DNA from: Ichthyophis bannanicus
Lineage: Eukaryota; Chordata; Amphibia; Gymnophiona; Ichthyophiidae
Assembly (NCBI GenBank): GCA_033557465.1
Contig: JAWIIG010000039.1
Span: 62,001 to 126,000 of the forward strand
Direction: 5' to 3'
Length of the DNA stretch: 64,000 bases
Positions within the stretch are counted from its first letter, which is position 1. The number at the start of each line of letters is the position of its first letter. This document shows, piece after piece, positions 10,658-19,933 of the stretch. The notes beneath the pieces were generated by a model. The model saw only the letters and a program-made list of their open reading frames with translations. It ran no database searches and was not told the origin of the DNA. The position numbers were made by a program, and so were the translations under genes.

Positions 10658-12239
10658 TGTCAGACGGATGCCTGGGTGAGAATGTTCACAGTCTTGGCAA
10701 AGGCATATATCAATATGATTTGCAAGGGATTGTGGGAAATGAAGTCCATTCACACCAGACACAACCGCTCACAATAATTAGTTGTGCTTGAGTGTAAAGC
10801 CAATAAGATATTTATTTATTTATGGGGTTATTTCTCCCAACACAGATATGTTTGGTAGCACATAAAACAGGATACTTGCTTTCAGTGTTAAACTTAGAAA
10901 AACAAAATCAGGAAAACAACAGCTGAACTTGTCAGGCAATCAAAGCAAAAGAATAAAGACCTGGTTGGTAACAAACTGGTCTTTTCTGTAGGCTTTAGCT
11001 AATATTTTCTTAGCAGTGCTTTAATCAACAAGCAAAACCCACAAAGTAGGGAAAAACTGTTCTTTTCAGGTTAACTTCTTATATCTTCACACAGACTCAG
11101 AAGTGATTCCCTCAGAGCTCACAAGCAATTAGGTAAGGCTCAATTGCTAGCAGTTACCCAGCTGAAACCCCTTAGCTGGCTTACTTTCTACTGCGTGGCT
11201 CAAATTCTACTCAGGAGCTTTTCTGAGTAGATTAAAGAACAAGTTTGTATTTCTTTGTGATGGTTGTTGTACTTTGTAACAGAAATTACCAAAGGAGTTT
11301 AGACAGAGCAATCCATGTATTCACAGCCTGTATCTACCTCTCCCCCTTCTTCAACAATCATGGGTTCAATATCATGGATTGGCACAGAGGAATTTCTCAA
11401 TGGAGCACTCTCAGGAGAATACTTGTTTCCCTGCTGTCTTTCAAGGATATAGCTAGGGCATAGATCAGTGTTCATACCTGAGCTTCCATTGCTGTTAGAG
11501 TTCCTCTCTAAATAGCCTGGCCAGTATGTAGTCCAGTTCTTATGTCCAGCCTTCCAATCCAGATCCCTGGACACTGGGTCTCTCTTCACATACCTTCTGG
11601 CACGGGTCCTAGGGTCCCTTCCAAATGCAGCCGCCTCCCTCACAGGTACCGTCTGGAGATTCCTAGCTCTGCAGCACCACTCCTCTGGTTTTCCCCAGTC
11701 CAATGGTGTATGCTGGCCTTTTGAATGTCTCCCAGTATACGTACTGCTCTGGACTCCTTTAGACCTCCCAAATGCTTTTCTCTTCTTTCTTCCAAAGGGT
11801 TTCTTGCCCTTTCTGTCCGTCTGCTCTGGCTTCTGCTTCTGATGATCCTCCAGATGATGAAGCTGTCCAAGATCATGAAGATATCCAAGCTGATTCTGAG
11901 GATGTCCAAGCTGAGGATGAGGATGATTCTCTGTAGAATAAACTCTACCTTTATTCTGCTTAGATGAGTGCTCCACCCTAGCACAGCGCAGCTGTGCTGA
12001 ATCAGGCCCTGCCCTTTGAGATGAGTGCTTGGGGATTACCTCATAGCCCTCTTGATTGAACACACGTTTCCCCACTTCAGCTCCTCTAATGGCTGTTGGA
12101 AACCTGGTGCATTCTGGGACTGGTAGTCTTTTATGGAAAAATTCTGTTTTCTTATTTCTACCAGAACTGACAAGCGTTCAGAGTCACTTCACCTTTACTA
12201 TAGCTCCTTCCTGAGCTATGATAAGCTTCCTTATCACAG
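10658..12239 (-). mobile_element. Solo LTR-1: 1.58-kb TG...CA element with an internal open frame
   Basis: It is bounded by a 4-base target duplication GGTT (10654-10657 and 12240-12243). On the minus strand it starts TGTGATAAGG and ends CCGTCTGACA, the same termini as solo LTR-2 at 44871-46433. An AATAAA signal lies near the 3' end (plus-strand 10811-10826). It is inserted in the RNase H region of DIRS2-1. TG/CA ends, a 4-base duplication and a poly(A) signal are features of retroviral or retrotransposon LTRs. No internal proviral sequence accompanies it, so it is read as a solo LTR. The retrovirus or LTR family is not identified. Confidence 0.75.
11299..12075 (-). other. Open frame in solo LTR-1, basic protein of unknown function
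   Basis: 258 codons without a stop from ATG. I do not recognise the family. The protein is strongly basic and Ser/Gln-rich, with a lysine/arginine cluster (GRKKRKAFGRS) near the middle that resembles a nuclear-localisation signal, a Trp-rich block (DWKAGHKNWTTYWPGY) and an acidic C-terminus (HDIEPMIVEEGG, then EYMDCS). The same blocks in the same order occur in the frame at 44922-45833 of LTR-2. The region between the N-terminal YEVIPKHSSQRAG block and the Lys/Arg cluster is unlike the other copy. In a solo LTR the position corresponds to U3. It could be a real accessory frame or a chance survivor in a low-stop sequence. Confidence 0.45.
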
Positions 12240-13500
12240 GTTGCAGAATCCTGCTTAGCCTGTCAGCTAGCCAGTTATCCTGGCCCAGCAGGTAGACTGC
12301 TCGGAGACGAATGACATGCCGAGCTGCAAAGGAGCATAGGTCTAGGATTCCCTGACAGAGAGGGCGGGACCCCGTACCACCCTGTTTGTTCACATAGAAC
12401 ATGGCCACCTGGTTGTCTCTCTGCACCAAGACAGATTTGTGGGCCAGGAGCTGCCTGAAAACTTCTAGGGCTAGGCGGATGGCACGTAGTTCTAAGAAAT
12501 TGATTTGTTGGATCCTCTCGCTTGGGGACCATATTCCCTGAGTACAGGAACCCAGACAATGGGCCCCCCCAGCCCAGTAGGGATGCATCTGTGGTCAGGA
12601 TCCTCGTGTGCAGAGGGACCTGGAAAGGCATTTCCGCCTCCAAGTGATGCGGTTGGAGCCACCGGGCTAGGGTCCGTACCAGACGCCTGGATACTCCGAC
12701 CCTATCCAGAAGGCATCCTGAGGTCTGAGACCACTGGTCCTGAGGCACCACTGAGCGGTCCGCATGGGGAGGCGGGCATCCAGGGTCACATGGTCTGTAG
12801 AAGCTATGTGCCCGAGGAAGCACAGGAAAAACCTTGCTGACACTGCAGACTTGCGATTCACTTGCCCTCCCAGAGCTATGTCTGCTTGCCCTGTCGCTTG
12901 AAGGATGTAGAGTCTGGCCCCAATGAACTCTAGCTGCTAAGTTGGAGTGAGGCTGGACTTGGGGTAGTTGATCACATGAACCCTAGGTTCTGCAGCACCT
13001 GGATGGAGCGAATTGTGGCCTGATGGGCCTCGCTGGCCGAGGAACATCTGATGAGCCAGTCGCGAGGTAGGGGAATACAAAGACCCCTTGGAGCCTGAGA
13101 AAGGCAGCAACCACAGCTAGGCACTTTATGAACACCCTGGGGGCCGAGGCAAGGCCAAAGGGGAGTACCCTGTACTGGTAGTGATTGCTCTCCACCACAA
13201 AGCATAGATATTGCCTGTGGCTTGGGTGTATTAGAATGTGTGTATACGCATCTTTCAGGTCTAAGGAGCATAGCCAGTCTCCCTGGCGGAGGTAAGGCAG
13301 CAGTATTCCAAGGGAGAGCATCTTGAACTTCACCCTCACCAGGTATTTGTTGAGGTTGCGCAGGTCGAGGATGAGTCTGAGGACTCCTGTCCTTTTTGGC
13401 ACCAGAAAGTACCTGGAGTAAAAGCCCCTCCCCTGCAAGTGTTGGGGCACCAGTTCTACTGCCTGATCCTCGAGAAGACCTGCTTACTCCTTCAGAAGGT
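12240..13500 (-). pseudogene. DIRS2-1 reverse transcriptase and RNase H
   Basis: The RT part (12983-13450) reads GFYSRYFLVPKRTG, LDLRNLNKYL, CSLDLKDAYTHILIHPSHRQY (first catalytic Asp present) and YRVLPFGLASAPRVF. The second motif, YLDD in related copies, reads YLATG because of a frameshift, so catalysis is lost. The RNase H part (12240-12588) reads INFLELRAIRLAL, QRDNQVAMFYVNKQGG and NWLADRLSR, which hold the Glu and Asp of the active site. RT and RNase H copy the element RNA and remove the template. The upstream part of YR and solo LTR-1 follow on the minus strand. Confidence 0.85.
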
Positions 13501-13934
13501 GGTCCCGGTGAAGTAGAGACCTGATGGGCTCTCCTGGAAAATAGTGAGGAGGCACCTGAGCTAGGTGAAGATAGCCTTCTTGAGCTACCTGCACGACCCA
13601 GGCGTCGGTGGTAATAGCTGCCCACCTGTCTTTCTCCTGTGGGAAGTGTGGCCATACTGTAGGAGTCAAAAGCCACTGCCAGGCTGGGCCGGAGCCGGTG
13701 CCTGGGGCTTTTCTGCTTATGTGGGCCATGCCCCTGTCCCTTGGCCTGCTGCCCCTGTTGGGGAACCAGGGAGGCCTGAAAATGGGGGTAGCTTCAGTAA
13801 ACAGCACCCTTCCTCGGGTAAAAGGGCTTTTTACCCGAGCCCTTCTTGCGAGAAGTGGCAGAGGTCTTCTTGGAGAGCCATGTCCTCGTCATGTACACGG
13901 TCTACAGCTCTGCGGCATTGTCGGTCATGGGTTT
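13484..13934 (-). pseudogene. DIRS2-1 gag, C-terminal fragment
   Basis: This matches the end of the DIRS2-0 gag (57506-57820) by order and by blocks such as KKPFYPKK-like lysine runs and the GRQAKGHGQG-like segment. It is interrupted at 13934 by the 3' end of CR1-B. The rest of gag is at 52796-54300. Gag packages the element RNA in these retrotransposons. Confidence 0.65.
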
Positions 13935-14250
13935 AGTAACATAGTAAATGACAGCAGATAAAGACCAGTATGGTCCATCTAGTCTGCCCAATATGATGGC
14001 AAGAGTAGTAGCACCTACCGCTCCGTGCAGGTCACCCCTCCCCACGTCTTTGTTTAGGGGTGAACCCACCACTGCATGTAGGACACCCCTATTTGTTGAG
14101 AATTTAGATGGTTCAATTTATTTTAGATTTTATCCTGTTGCTGTAAAGGGATCCACAGTGTCTGTCCCATGCCATTTTGAATTCCGTCACTGTGTTTGCC
14201 CCCACCACTTCCATCGGGAGGGCGTTCCAAGCGTCCATCACCCTTTCAGT
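13935..14250 (-). mobile_element. CR1-B 3' end
   Basis: On the minus strand it reads VMDAWNALPMEVVGANTV and TEFKMAWDRH, the conserved end of CR1 ORF2. The 3' UTR follows with GGGCAGACTAGATGGACCAT and a terminal TTACTATGTTAC. It is interrupted at 14250 by DIRS1-B and resumes at 28413. Confidence 0.85.
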
Positions 14251-14455
14251 AAAGCACAGTTACTTACCTGTAACAGGTGATCTCTGGGAACAGCAGGAAT
14301 AAGTCTTCACATATGGGTATCGTCGGTACCGACGGAACCTGCACGGGAACGCTCCCCAGTGTCCAATCAGAAAGCTTTTGGGAACATCCCACAGCGCCTG
14401 CGTGCTGCCTTCCCGCCTTTCCCAACTGCCTCTCTCCAGTTCGAGTTTTAAAGCT
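14251..14455 (-). repeat. Left ITR of DIRS1-B
   Basis: AAAGCACAGTTACTTACC, then GGGAACAGCAGGAATAAG, CTTCACATATGGGTATCG, the palindromic TCGGTACCGACGG and CTGCCTTCCCGCC. The inverted partner at 28221-28412 shares the inner ~160 bases but has a different outer end (TTGTTCCTGGAGAT type). The ICR matches both ends. Confidence 0.9.
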
Positions 14456-14525
14456 GAGACAAAGAGAGAGAGAGGGAAAGGAAAGATAGATAGAGAGATA
14501 CAAATCCTAGGGGAGGTGGGTGGGT

Positions 14526-14630
14526 TGTGAAGAATTATTCCTGCTGTTCCCAGAGATCACCTGTTACAGGTAAGTAACTGTGCTATCTCCAGGGACAAGC
14601 AGGAATGAGTCTTCACATATGGGGACTCCC
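14526..14630 (-). repeat. Internal complementary region of DIRS1-B
   Basis: Positions 14526-14583 are the reverse complement of the left end (TTATTCCTGCTGTTCCCAG, then GATCACCTGTTACAGG). Positions 14584-14625 (ATCTCCAGGGACAAGCAGG onward) are the reverse complement of the right end. Joined, they are complementary to a circle junction. Confidence 0.85.
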
Positions 14631-14921
14631 TAGCTTTAGATGCCAGGGAGAGACCCCAGAAGCTGTGTCCCCCTAAGAAGGGCTGCAGTTCCCCCCATGG
14701 ATCTCTGGCATCCAACCAGGGTTGGTGGGTAGGAGTTGACTAGGTATGGAACAGATTTTTTTTTTGAGGTTTTGAACAATCTTTATTGAAAATAAAGTAG
14801 GAATACAAAATCAAGTCCACATCTAGGAGACAATCGCCTGAATAAACAAACAGAAAACAGCAAGGTAACAGGATCTGAATTTACAAAGCCCAATTTACAT
14901 GGAAAGAAAAAAAAGTAACAT

Positions 14922-16088
14922 TCATGAGGATTCTTTACTAATCAGAAATGCCTCAAATTGTCCAACATCAAGAAAAACATATTTAATGCCCTCCAGGACC
15001 ACAATGCATTTACAAGGGTATTTCAAAAAGAAAAAAGCCCAAATGGCTAAAGTCCGTTCTTTCAAAGCCAAAAACGCTTTCCGAAGGACCTGAGTACTCC
15101 TACTCACATCTGGGAAAATTTGTATAGAGTCCACACAGAAAGCCTGATTCTTTTTTTTTAAGTATAAACTTAAGATCATATTTTTATCTTATAATGAAAT
15201 AAAGGAAACAATCAAAGTCGCACGCTGAGGAATTAAATCAATAGAGGATTCCAAAAACTGAGACACATCTAAGGACTCTACACCATTGGGGTTCCCTTCC
15301 CGTGAATCATCAGGAGAGGAAGCCTTCACTGCAGAGGACGTAGGAATATAATATATAGAAGAAAACTTAATAGAATCCACATCATCAATTAGCAAGACCT
15401 CCTTAAAATATTTTTGTAACAAAATCAATGGAGCAAGATAATGGGTACATGGGAAATTTAAGAAACGCAAATTTTTTAAACGATTACTATTCTCTAGGGC
15501 CTCTAACTGGTGGTGAACCAAAGCACTATCTTTTATAGAAGACGACGCAGCCGCCTCTAATACAGTAAAGCGACCCTCCAATTTAGTCAGCAACTTATTA
15601 CTTTTAGAAAGCAATACTTCATGATCTGAAAGCTTCTGTACCACTTCCACAGAAAAACGCTCTACTTGGGAGAAAGAGGCGCGAAAGGAACCTTCCATAC
15701 GCGCCACCAACTCCCAAATATCTTTCAAGGAAACTTCAGCAGGTACAGTCACAGTCACATCCAATGTCCCAGGAGAAAATACAACCAGAGAAGGCATTTT
15801 AACTTTCTGCTCTCCCAATGTCAGTAAAGATGAGGACTTCTGAACAGAAGGAGGATTTTCGCTGGGTGAACCATCCCAGACAGAAAAAACCTTCAACACC
15901 TCTTCCCTTCCGGGTTGGACAACCCCTAGCGTATTAGGGAACTCAGACACAGTACTCACGGACTCCCTCGAATGATCTTCCTGGGAGGGAGATGATCCAG
16001 TACCCACGAGATGACGATCCATGGGGCCAACAGTTTTACCAACTTTGGCAGGAATTGATGGAAACACCTTTTTCCTCCATCTCCCCAT
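14922..16088 (-). pseudogene. L1-type ORF1 protein gene
   Basis: ORF1 proteins of L1 elements bind the element RNA as trimers. The first open stretch (15189-16088, 299 codons from ATG) has a Ser/Pro-rich N-terminus, a coiled-coil-like middle (FSQVERFSVEVVQKLSDHEV, then LLTKLEGRFTVLEAAA) and an RRM-like block with NLRFLNFP and LLQKYFKEVLLI followed by IYYIP, the usual L1 ORF1 signature. The C-terminal domain continues in another frame at 14922-15179 (FCVDSIQIFPDVSRSTQVLR, then a KYPCKCIV block). The break lies at a T run (15151-15158), suggesting slippage or decay. No ORF2 follows. Confidence 0.8.
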
Positions 16089-16199
16089 GAGACCGTGACA
16101 AGAAGCTCCTCACAGCTCCAAAGGGGCTCCAAAGGGGCGTGACCTGCCCCTTTGGTCACGCCCCTTCGGGCATGCGCCTACGGGTATGCGCCCGCGGGT

Positions 16200-16423
16200 C
16201 GCGTTCCACGGCGGGCCGATGCTGAAGTAGCGGCCCGGAGGGGGCGGGGCCTCCAATCTCCTCCTCCACCCAACACCGCACCAGGAGCCAAAGGATAGAA
16301 GGAAATGTCTCACCGAGCAGCGGCAGGCCGACGCTGAAGTAGCGGCCTGAAGGGGGCGGGCCTCCAATCTCCTCCTCCACCCAACGCCGCACCAGGATCC
16401 AAAGGATAGCAGGAAATGTCTCC
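16200..16423 (-). promoter_or_regulatory. Tandem GC-rich 5' UTR units of the L1-type element
   Basis: Two imperfect copies of a ~115-base unit (about 16200-16318 and 16319-16423) share GCTGAAGTAGCGGCC, GGGGGCGGGGCCTCC and CTCCTCCTCCACCCAAC. Repeated 5' monomers act as promoters in several L1 lineages. The GGGGCGGGGC block is an Sp1-like GC box. Confidence 0.65.
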
Positions 16424-16433
16424 TGGAACAGAT

Positions 16434-17640
16434 GTTTGAGAACAGCCTGACCAAACAAGGCATCTCGGCAGGAGTCCTTGTCCAAACAGTAATGGGCTGT
16501 GAAGGTATGAACCGAGGCCCAAGTGGCTGCTCGACAGAAATGTCGCTGATAGACACAGAATGTAGATGAGCCATTGAGGTTGCCATGGCTCTCACATTGT
16601 GAGCTGTGACATGGCCCTCTAGAGAAAGGTTCTTACTCTGATAGGCGAAAGAAATACACCGAGCAATCCAGTTGGACAGTGTTCTTTTGGAAACTGGAAG
16701 TCCTAAATGAGAAGGATCAAAAGCAACAAAGAGTTGAGAGGACTTTCTATGTTGCTGTGTTCTTTGTAAGTAGAAGGCTAGAGCTCTTTTACTATCCAAG
16801 GTATGAAGATTCCTCTGCACGTGATGCATGAGGTCCTGGAAAAAAAGACAGGTAGGTATACCTCTTGGTTCAGATGAAAGGGTGAGATCACTTTAGACAG
16901 TGTGGATGAGTCCTAAGGACTACCTTGTCATGATGGAAAGTTGTATAAGGTGGATTAGCTACTAGTGCTTGCAACTCACTAATACGGCGTGCTGAGGTGA
17001 TTGCAATGAGAAAGATAACCTTCTAAAAATGAAATTTCAAGGAAGTGGTAGCTAACGGTTCAAAAGGTGGCTTCATTAGCTGCCCAAGAACCAGGTTTAA
17101 GTCCCATGCCACCGGTGGTGGTTTAATGGGAGGCTTAGTTAAAAGAAGGCTTCTCATGAATCTTGCTATAAGAGGATGAGAAGAAATAGGCTGTCCATTG
17201 AGAGGCTTAAGGGAAGCTGCAATAGCACTCAAATGGACTCTTACTGAATTTGTCTTAAGGCCTGCATTAGATAAATGAAGAAGATACTCTAGTAAAGAAT
17301 CCAGAGGTATCGCAAGGGGGTTAAGACCCTTTTCCACTTGAAAGCATAAGAACGTCTAGTGGAAGGCTTTCAGGAAGCATGAAGAATATCTTTCACCTGC
17401 TGAGAAAGATCAAGATTTTGGAGATCTAGGCCTTCACAGCAACCAAGCCCTGAGATGCAGAGACTGGGGATTGGGATGCCATAATGTTCCGTCCTTCTGA
17501 GATAGGAGATCTGGAGCAGACCCCAACTCTAGGGAGGGAGCTTGAGAGAGATGTAGAAGCAGAGGGTACCACACTTGCCGTGGCCAATGTGGTGCTATGA
17601 GGATCATGCGACCTGTCTCTCTGAAGCTTGAATAGGGTTT
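16434..17640 (-). pseudogene. DIRS1-B tyrosine recombinase
   Basis: N-terminal SAM-like part at 17023-17337 (LNPLAIPLDSLLEYLL, KTNSVRVHLSAIAAS, PPFEPLATTSLKF). Catalytic part at 16560-16960 (SKRTLSNWIARCISFAY, then TAHNVRAMATSMAHLHS with the His-x-x-Arg box). A frameshift near 16535 moves the segment with the Trp/His and the nucleophile Tyr into another frame. The L1-type insertion lies in the DNA just downstream of the gene end. Pseudogene. Confidence 0.85.
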
Positions 17641-19626
17641 TGGAAATTAGGCGAATGGGTGAAAAGGCATACCCAGGAAGTCTTGACCCCAATAAAGGAG
17701 GAAAGCATCCCTGGCCTGAGCCCCCTGAGCCGGAGTCCTGGAACAGAACCAGGGAAGTTTGGCATTCCACGGACTTGCAAAGAGGTCTATGTCTGGGGTT
17801 CCCCAAATTTGAAAAATCCTGGCCACCTGGTCCACTTGCAGGGACCACTCGTGTGGAAGCAGAACTTGACTGAGCCTGTCTGCCCAAGAGTTTTGAACGC
17901 CTGGAAGATAAACTGCCAGAAGATGAATTTGATGCTCTCTGGCGAGGGCCCACAGTCGCAAAGCTTCGTTGCACAGCGACAGAGAGCCTGTTCCGCCCTG
18001 CTTGTTCACGTAGAACATGGCTACCTGATTGTCCGTGTGGATAAGGACTGTCTTGTAGCTGAGCAGGGTGTGGAACACTCGCAGAGCAAGGAAGATTGCT
18101 CTGAGCTCCAAGAGATTGATATGTAGACAACTCTCCTGTGCAGACCAGATGCCCTGGGTGGAGAGGTCTTGCAGATGAGCTCCCCAACCCACTGGAGAAG
18201 CATCTGTTGTGAGAGTTGCTTGGGGTAGAGACTGCTGAAAGGGGGACCCCAGCAACAGGTTTTGAGGGGACTTCCACCACTGGAGGGACAAAATGAGGTG
18301 ACTTGTGTTTGCTATTTTGTCTGACAGGCAGTCTAATGCCTGGGTCCATTGGGTGGATAAAGTCCACTGAGCTGCCCTCATGTGAAGGCGAGCATATGGT
18401 ACCACATGCACGGTGGATGCCATGTAGCCTAGTAACTAACATTTCTCGAGCAGTCAAATGGGGCTTTAACTCTGCTTGAGAAACTAACTGCACCAAGCGA
18501 AGGCAACGGGCCTGGGGTAGATAGGCTCTTGCCCTTGTGGTATCCAGCAACGCCCCTATAAACTCCAGGGACTGAGTAGGGGTTAGATTGGATTTTGGGA
18601 TGTTTATTACCAGCCCTAAATACTGAAGGATACGCATTGTGCAGGAGAGAGAATTCTTGGCCTTCTTGGCCTCTGAGTGGGAGCTCGAATGAGCCAGTCG
18701 TCCAAATAAGGGAAGACGAATATTCCCAGAGTGCACAGAAATGCAGCTACCACTGCCATGCATTTCGTGAACACCCTTGGTGCAGAGGCCAGACCGAAAG
18801 GAAGTACTCTGTATTGATAGTGCTTCTCTTGAAAAAGGAACCGAAGGAACCTTCTGTGAGATGGATGGATGAGAACATGGGTGTATGCATCCTTGAGATC
18901 TAGAGAACAAAGCCAATCCTGACTCTGAAGGTATGGCAGCAGAGTTCTCAGAGAAATCATTTTGAATTTTTCCTTGACTAGGAATCTGTTCAATTCTCTG
19001 AGGTCTAAAATGGGTCTGTAGCCCCCTATTTTCTTTGGAATAAGAAAATAGGGTGAGTAGAACCCTGTGCCCTGTTGATGAAGAGGCACTTCTTCTATTG
19101 CCCCTTGGGCAAGAAGGGTGGCTATCTCCTGACCCAACAGGTTGAGTAGGGAGGTTGGAGAATTGAACTGCTTCACTCTTGTGTGAGGGGGCAAGCTTGA
19201 AAAATGAAGTTTGTACCCCTCCTTTATGATGGAGAGTGTCCAATGCTCTGCTGTAATTTGTCCCCACCTGGGAGCAAAATGACATAACCTTCCTGGAATG
19301 GTGGAGGGCTCTGGTCCTTCCAGAGCCAGGAAGGCTAAGTTCTCTAGCAGAAAGTCAAAGGCCCTGAGGAGGCTGAGGTTGCTGGGCCGGTGGAGGACTA
19401 GTAGCCTTTGCTTTGTTCTGTTTGGATGGTTGCTGACATTTGGTAGCGAACTGAGCTGCAGAAGATGCCCGCTGACTATAAGCAGGATAAAATCTTCCCT
19501 TTTTAGAAAAAGGTGCTTTTTTGAACAACCTTTTCTTAACAGGAGCAGCCGTAGACTTGGATAGTCTATCCAAGGCAGAATTTTCAGCATCCATCTGATT
19601 GGCCTTTGCTTGCCAATCTTTACCAA
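17640..19626 (-). pseudogene. DIRS1-B reverse transcriptase and RNase H
   Basis: RT at 18616-19626 (336 codons): FYSPYFLIPKKIGG, LDLRELNRFLV, CSLDLKDAYTHVLIHPSHRR, YRVLPFGLASAPRVFTKC and VFPYLDDWLIRAP, with both catalytic positions (DLKD and YLDD) intact. RNase H at 17647-18423: TLTTDASPVGWGAHL, INLLELRAIFLALR, IHTDNQVAMFYVNKQGG and NSWADRLSQ, giving the Asp, Glu, Asp, Asp set. RT and RNase H are in two frames joined near 18430-18616, so at least one frameshift separates them. A second frame stays open across almost the whole region (17426-19285). Confidence 0.88.
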
Positions 19627-19631
19627 ACAGG

Positions 19632-19933
19632 TTATTTATTATTTATTTATTTATTTACATTCTCTTATATACCGCGCTATTCTGCATCAGTGCGGTTTAC
19701 ATTGAACAAACTGAAATTACATTGAACAGGGCATTATAACTTGGAGATAGCTATTTATACAGGGAACATGGGCTATGGAGGGTTAAGTGGCTTGCCCAAG
19801 ACCACAAGGTGCACCTGTGGGACTAGAAATCCCAGTCCTTCCGGCCCAAGGTTGCTGTCCTCTAGTGGGATTTGCACCACTGACCTTCCGGCCTGAAGTA
19901 CCTTGCCCCAACCACTAGGCCACTCCTCCACTC
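19632..19933 (-). mobile_element. tRNA-headed SINE, subtype 2, in DIRS1-B gag
   Basis: Minus-strand copy with head (GTGGCCTAGTGGTTGGGG), common body (GTCTTGGGCAAGCCACTTAA) and L2-like 3' end (AACCGCACTGATGCAGAATA, then GCGGTATATAAGAG) plus (AAAT)n. It is nearly identical in layout to the copy at 27511-27802 and interrupts gag between the CTGENLFGK-equivalent and the DLEIWVQDELGN block. Confidence 0.9.

Larger units (their letters stand above)
14757..16423 (-). mobile_element. ORF1-only L1-type element (HAL1-like), full length with target duplication
   Basis: It is flanked by the 10-base duplication TGGAACAGAT (14747-14756 and 16424-16433), which restores the DIRS1 YR sequence seen in DIRS1-A. 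Read on the minus strand there are two GC-rich tandem units (5' UTR), an ORF1 of about 380 codons in two frames, a short 3' UTR with AATAAA and a poly(A) tail (T run at 14757-14766). There is no endonuclease or RT, and the ORF1 end is only about 165 bases from the tail. The layout matches the half-LINE class (L1 derivatives that keep only ORF1) known from mammals, so it probably moved with an L1 enzyme supplied in trans. Confidence 0.8.

Noticed and set aside
14271..14583. Short spaced repeats as a possible CRISPR array
   Set aside because: Only two inverted copies exist and they are the ITR and ICR of DIRS1-B. The genome is clearly vertebrate.
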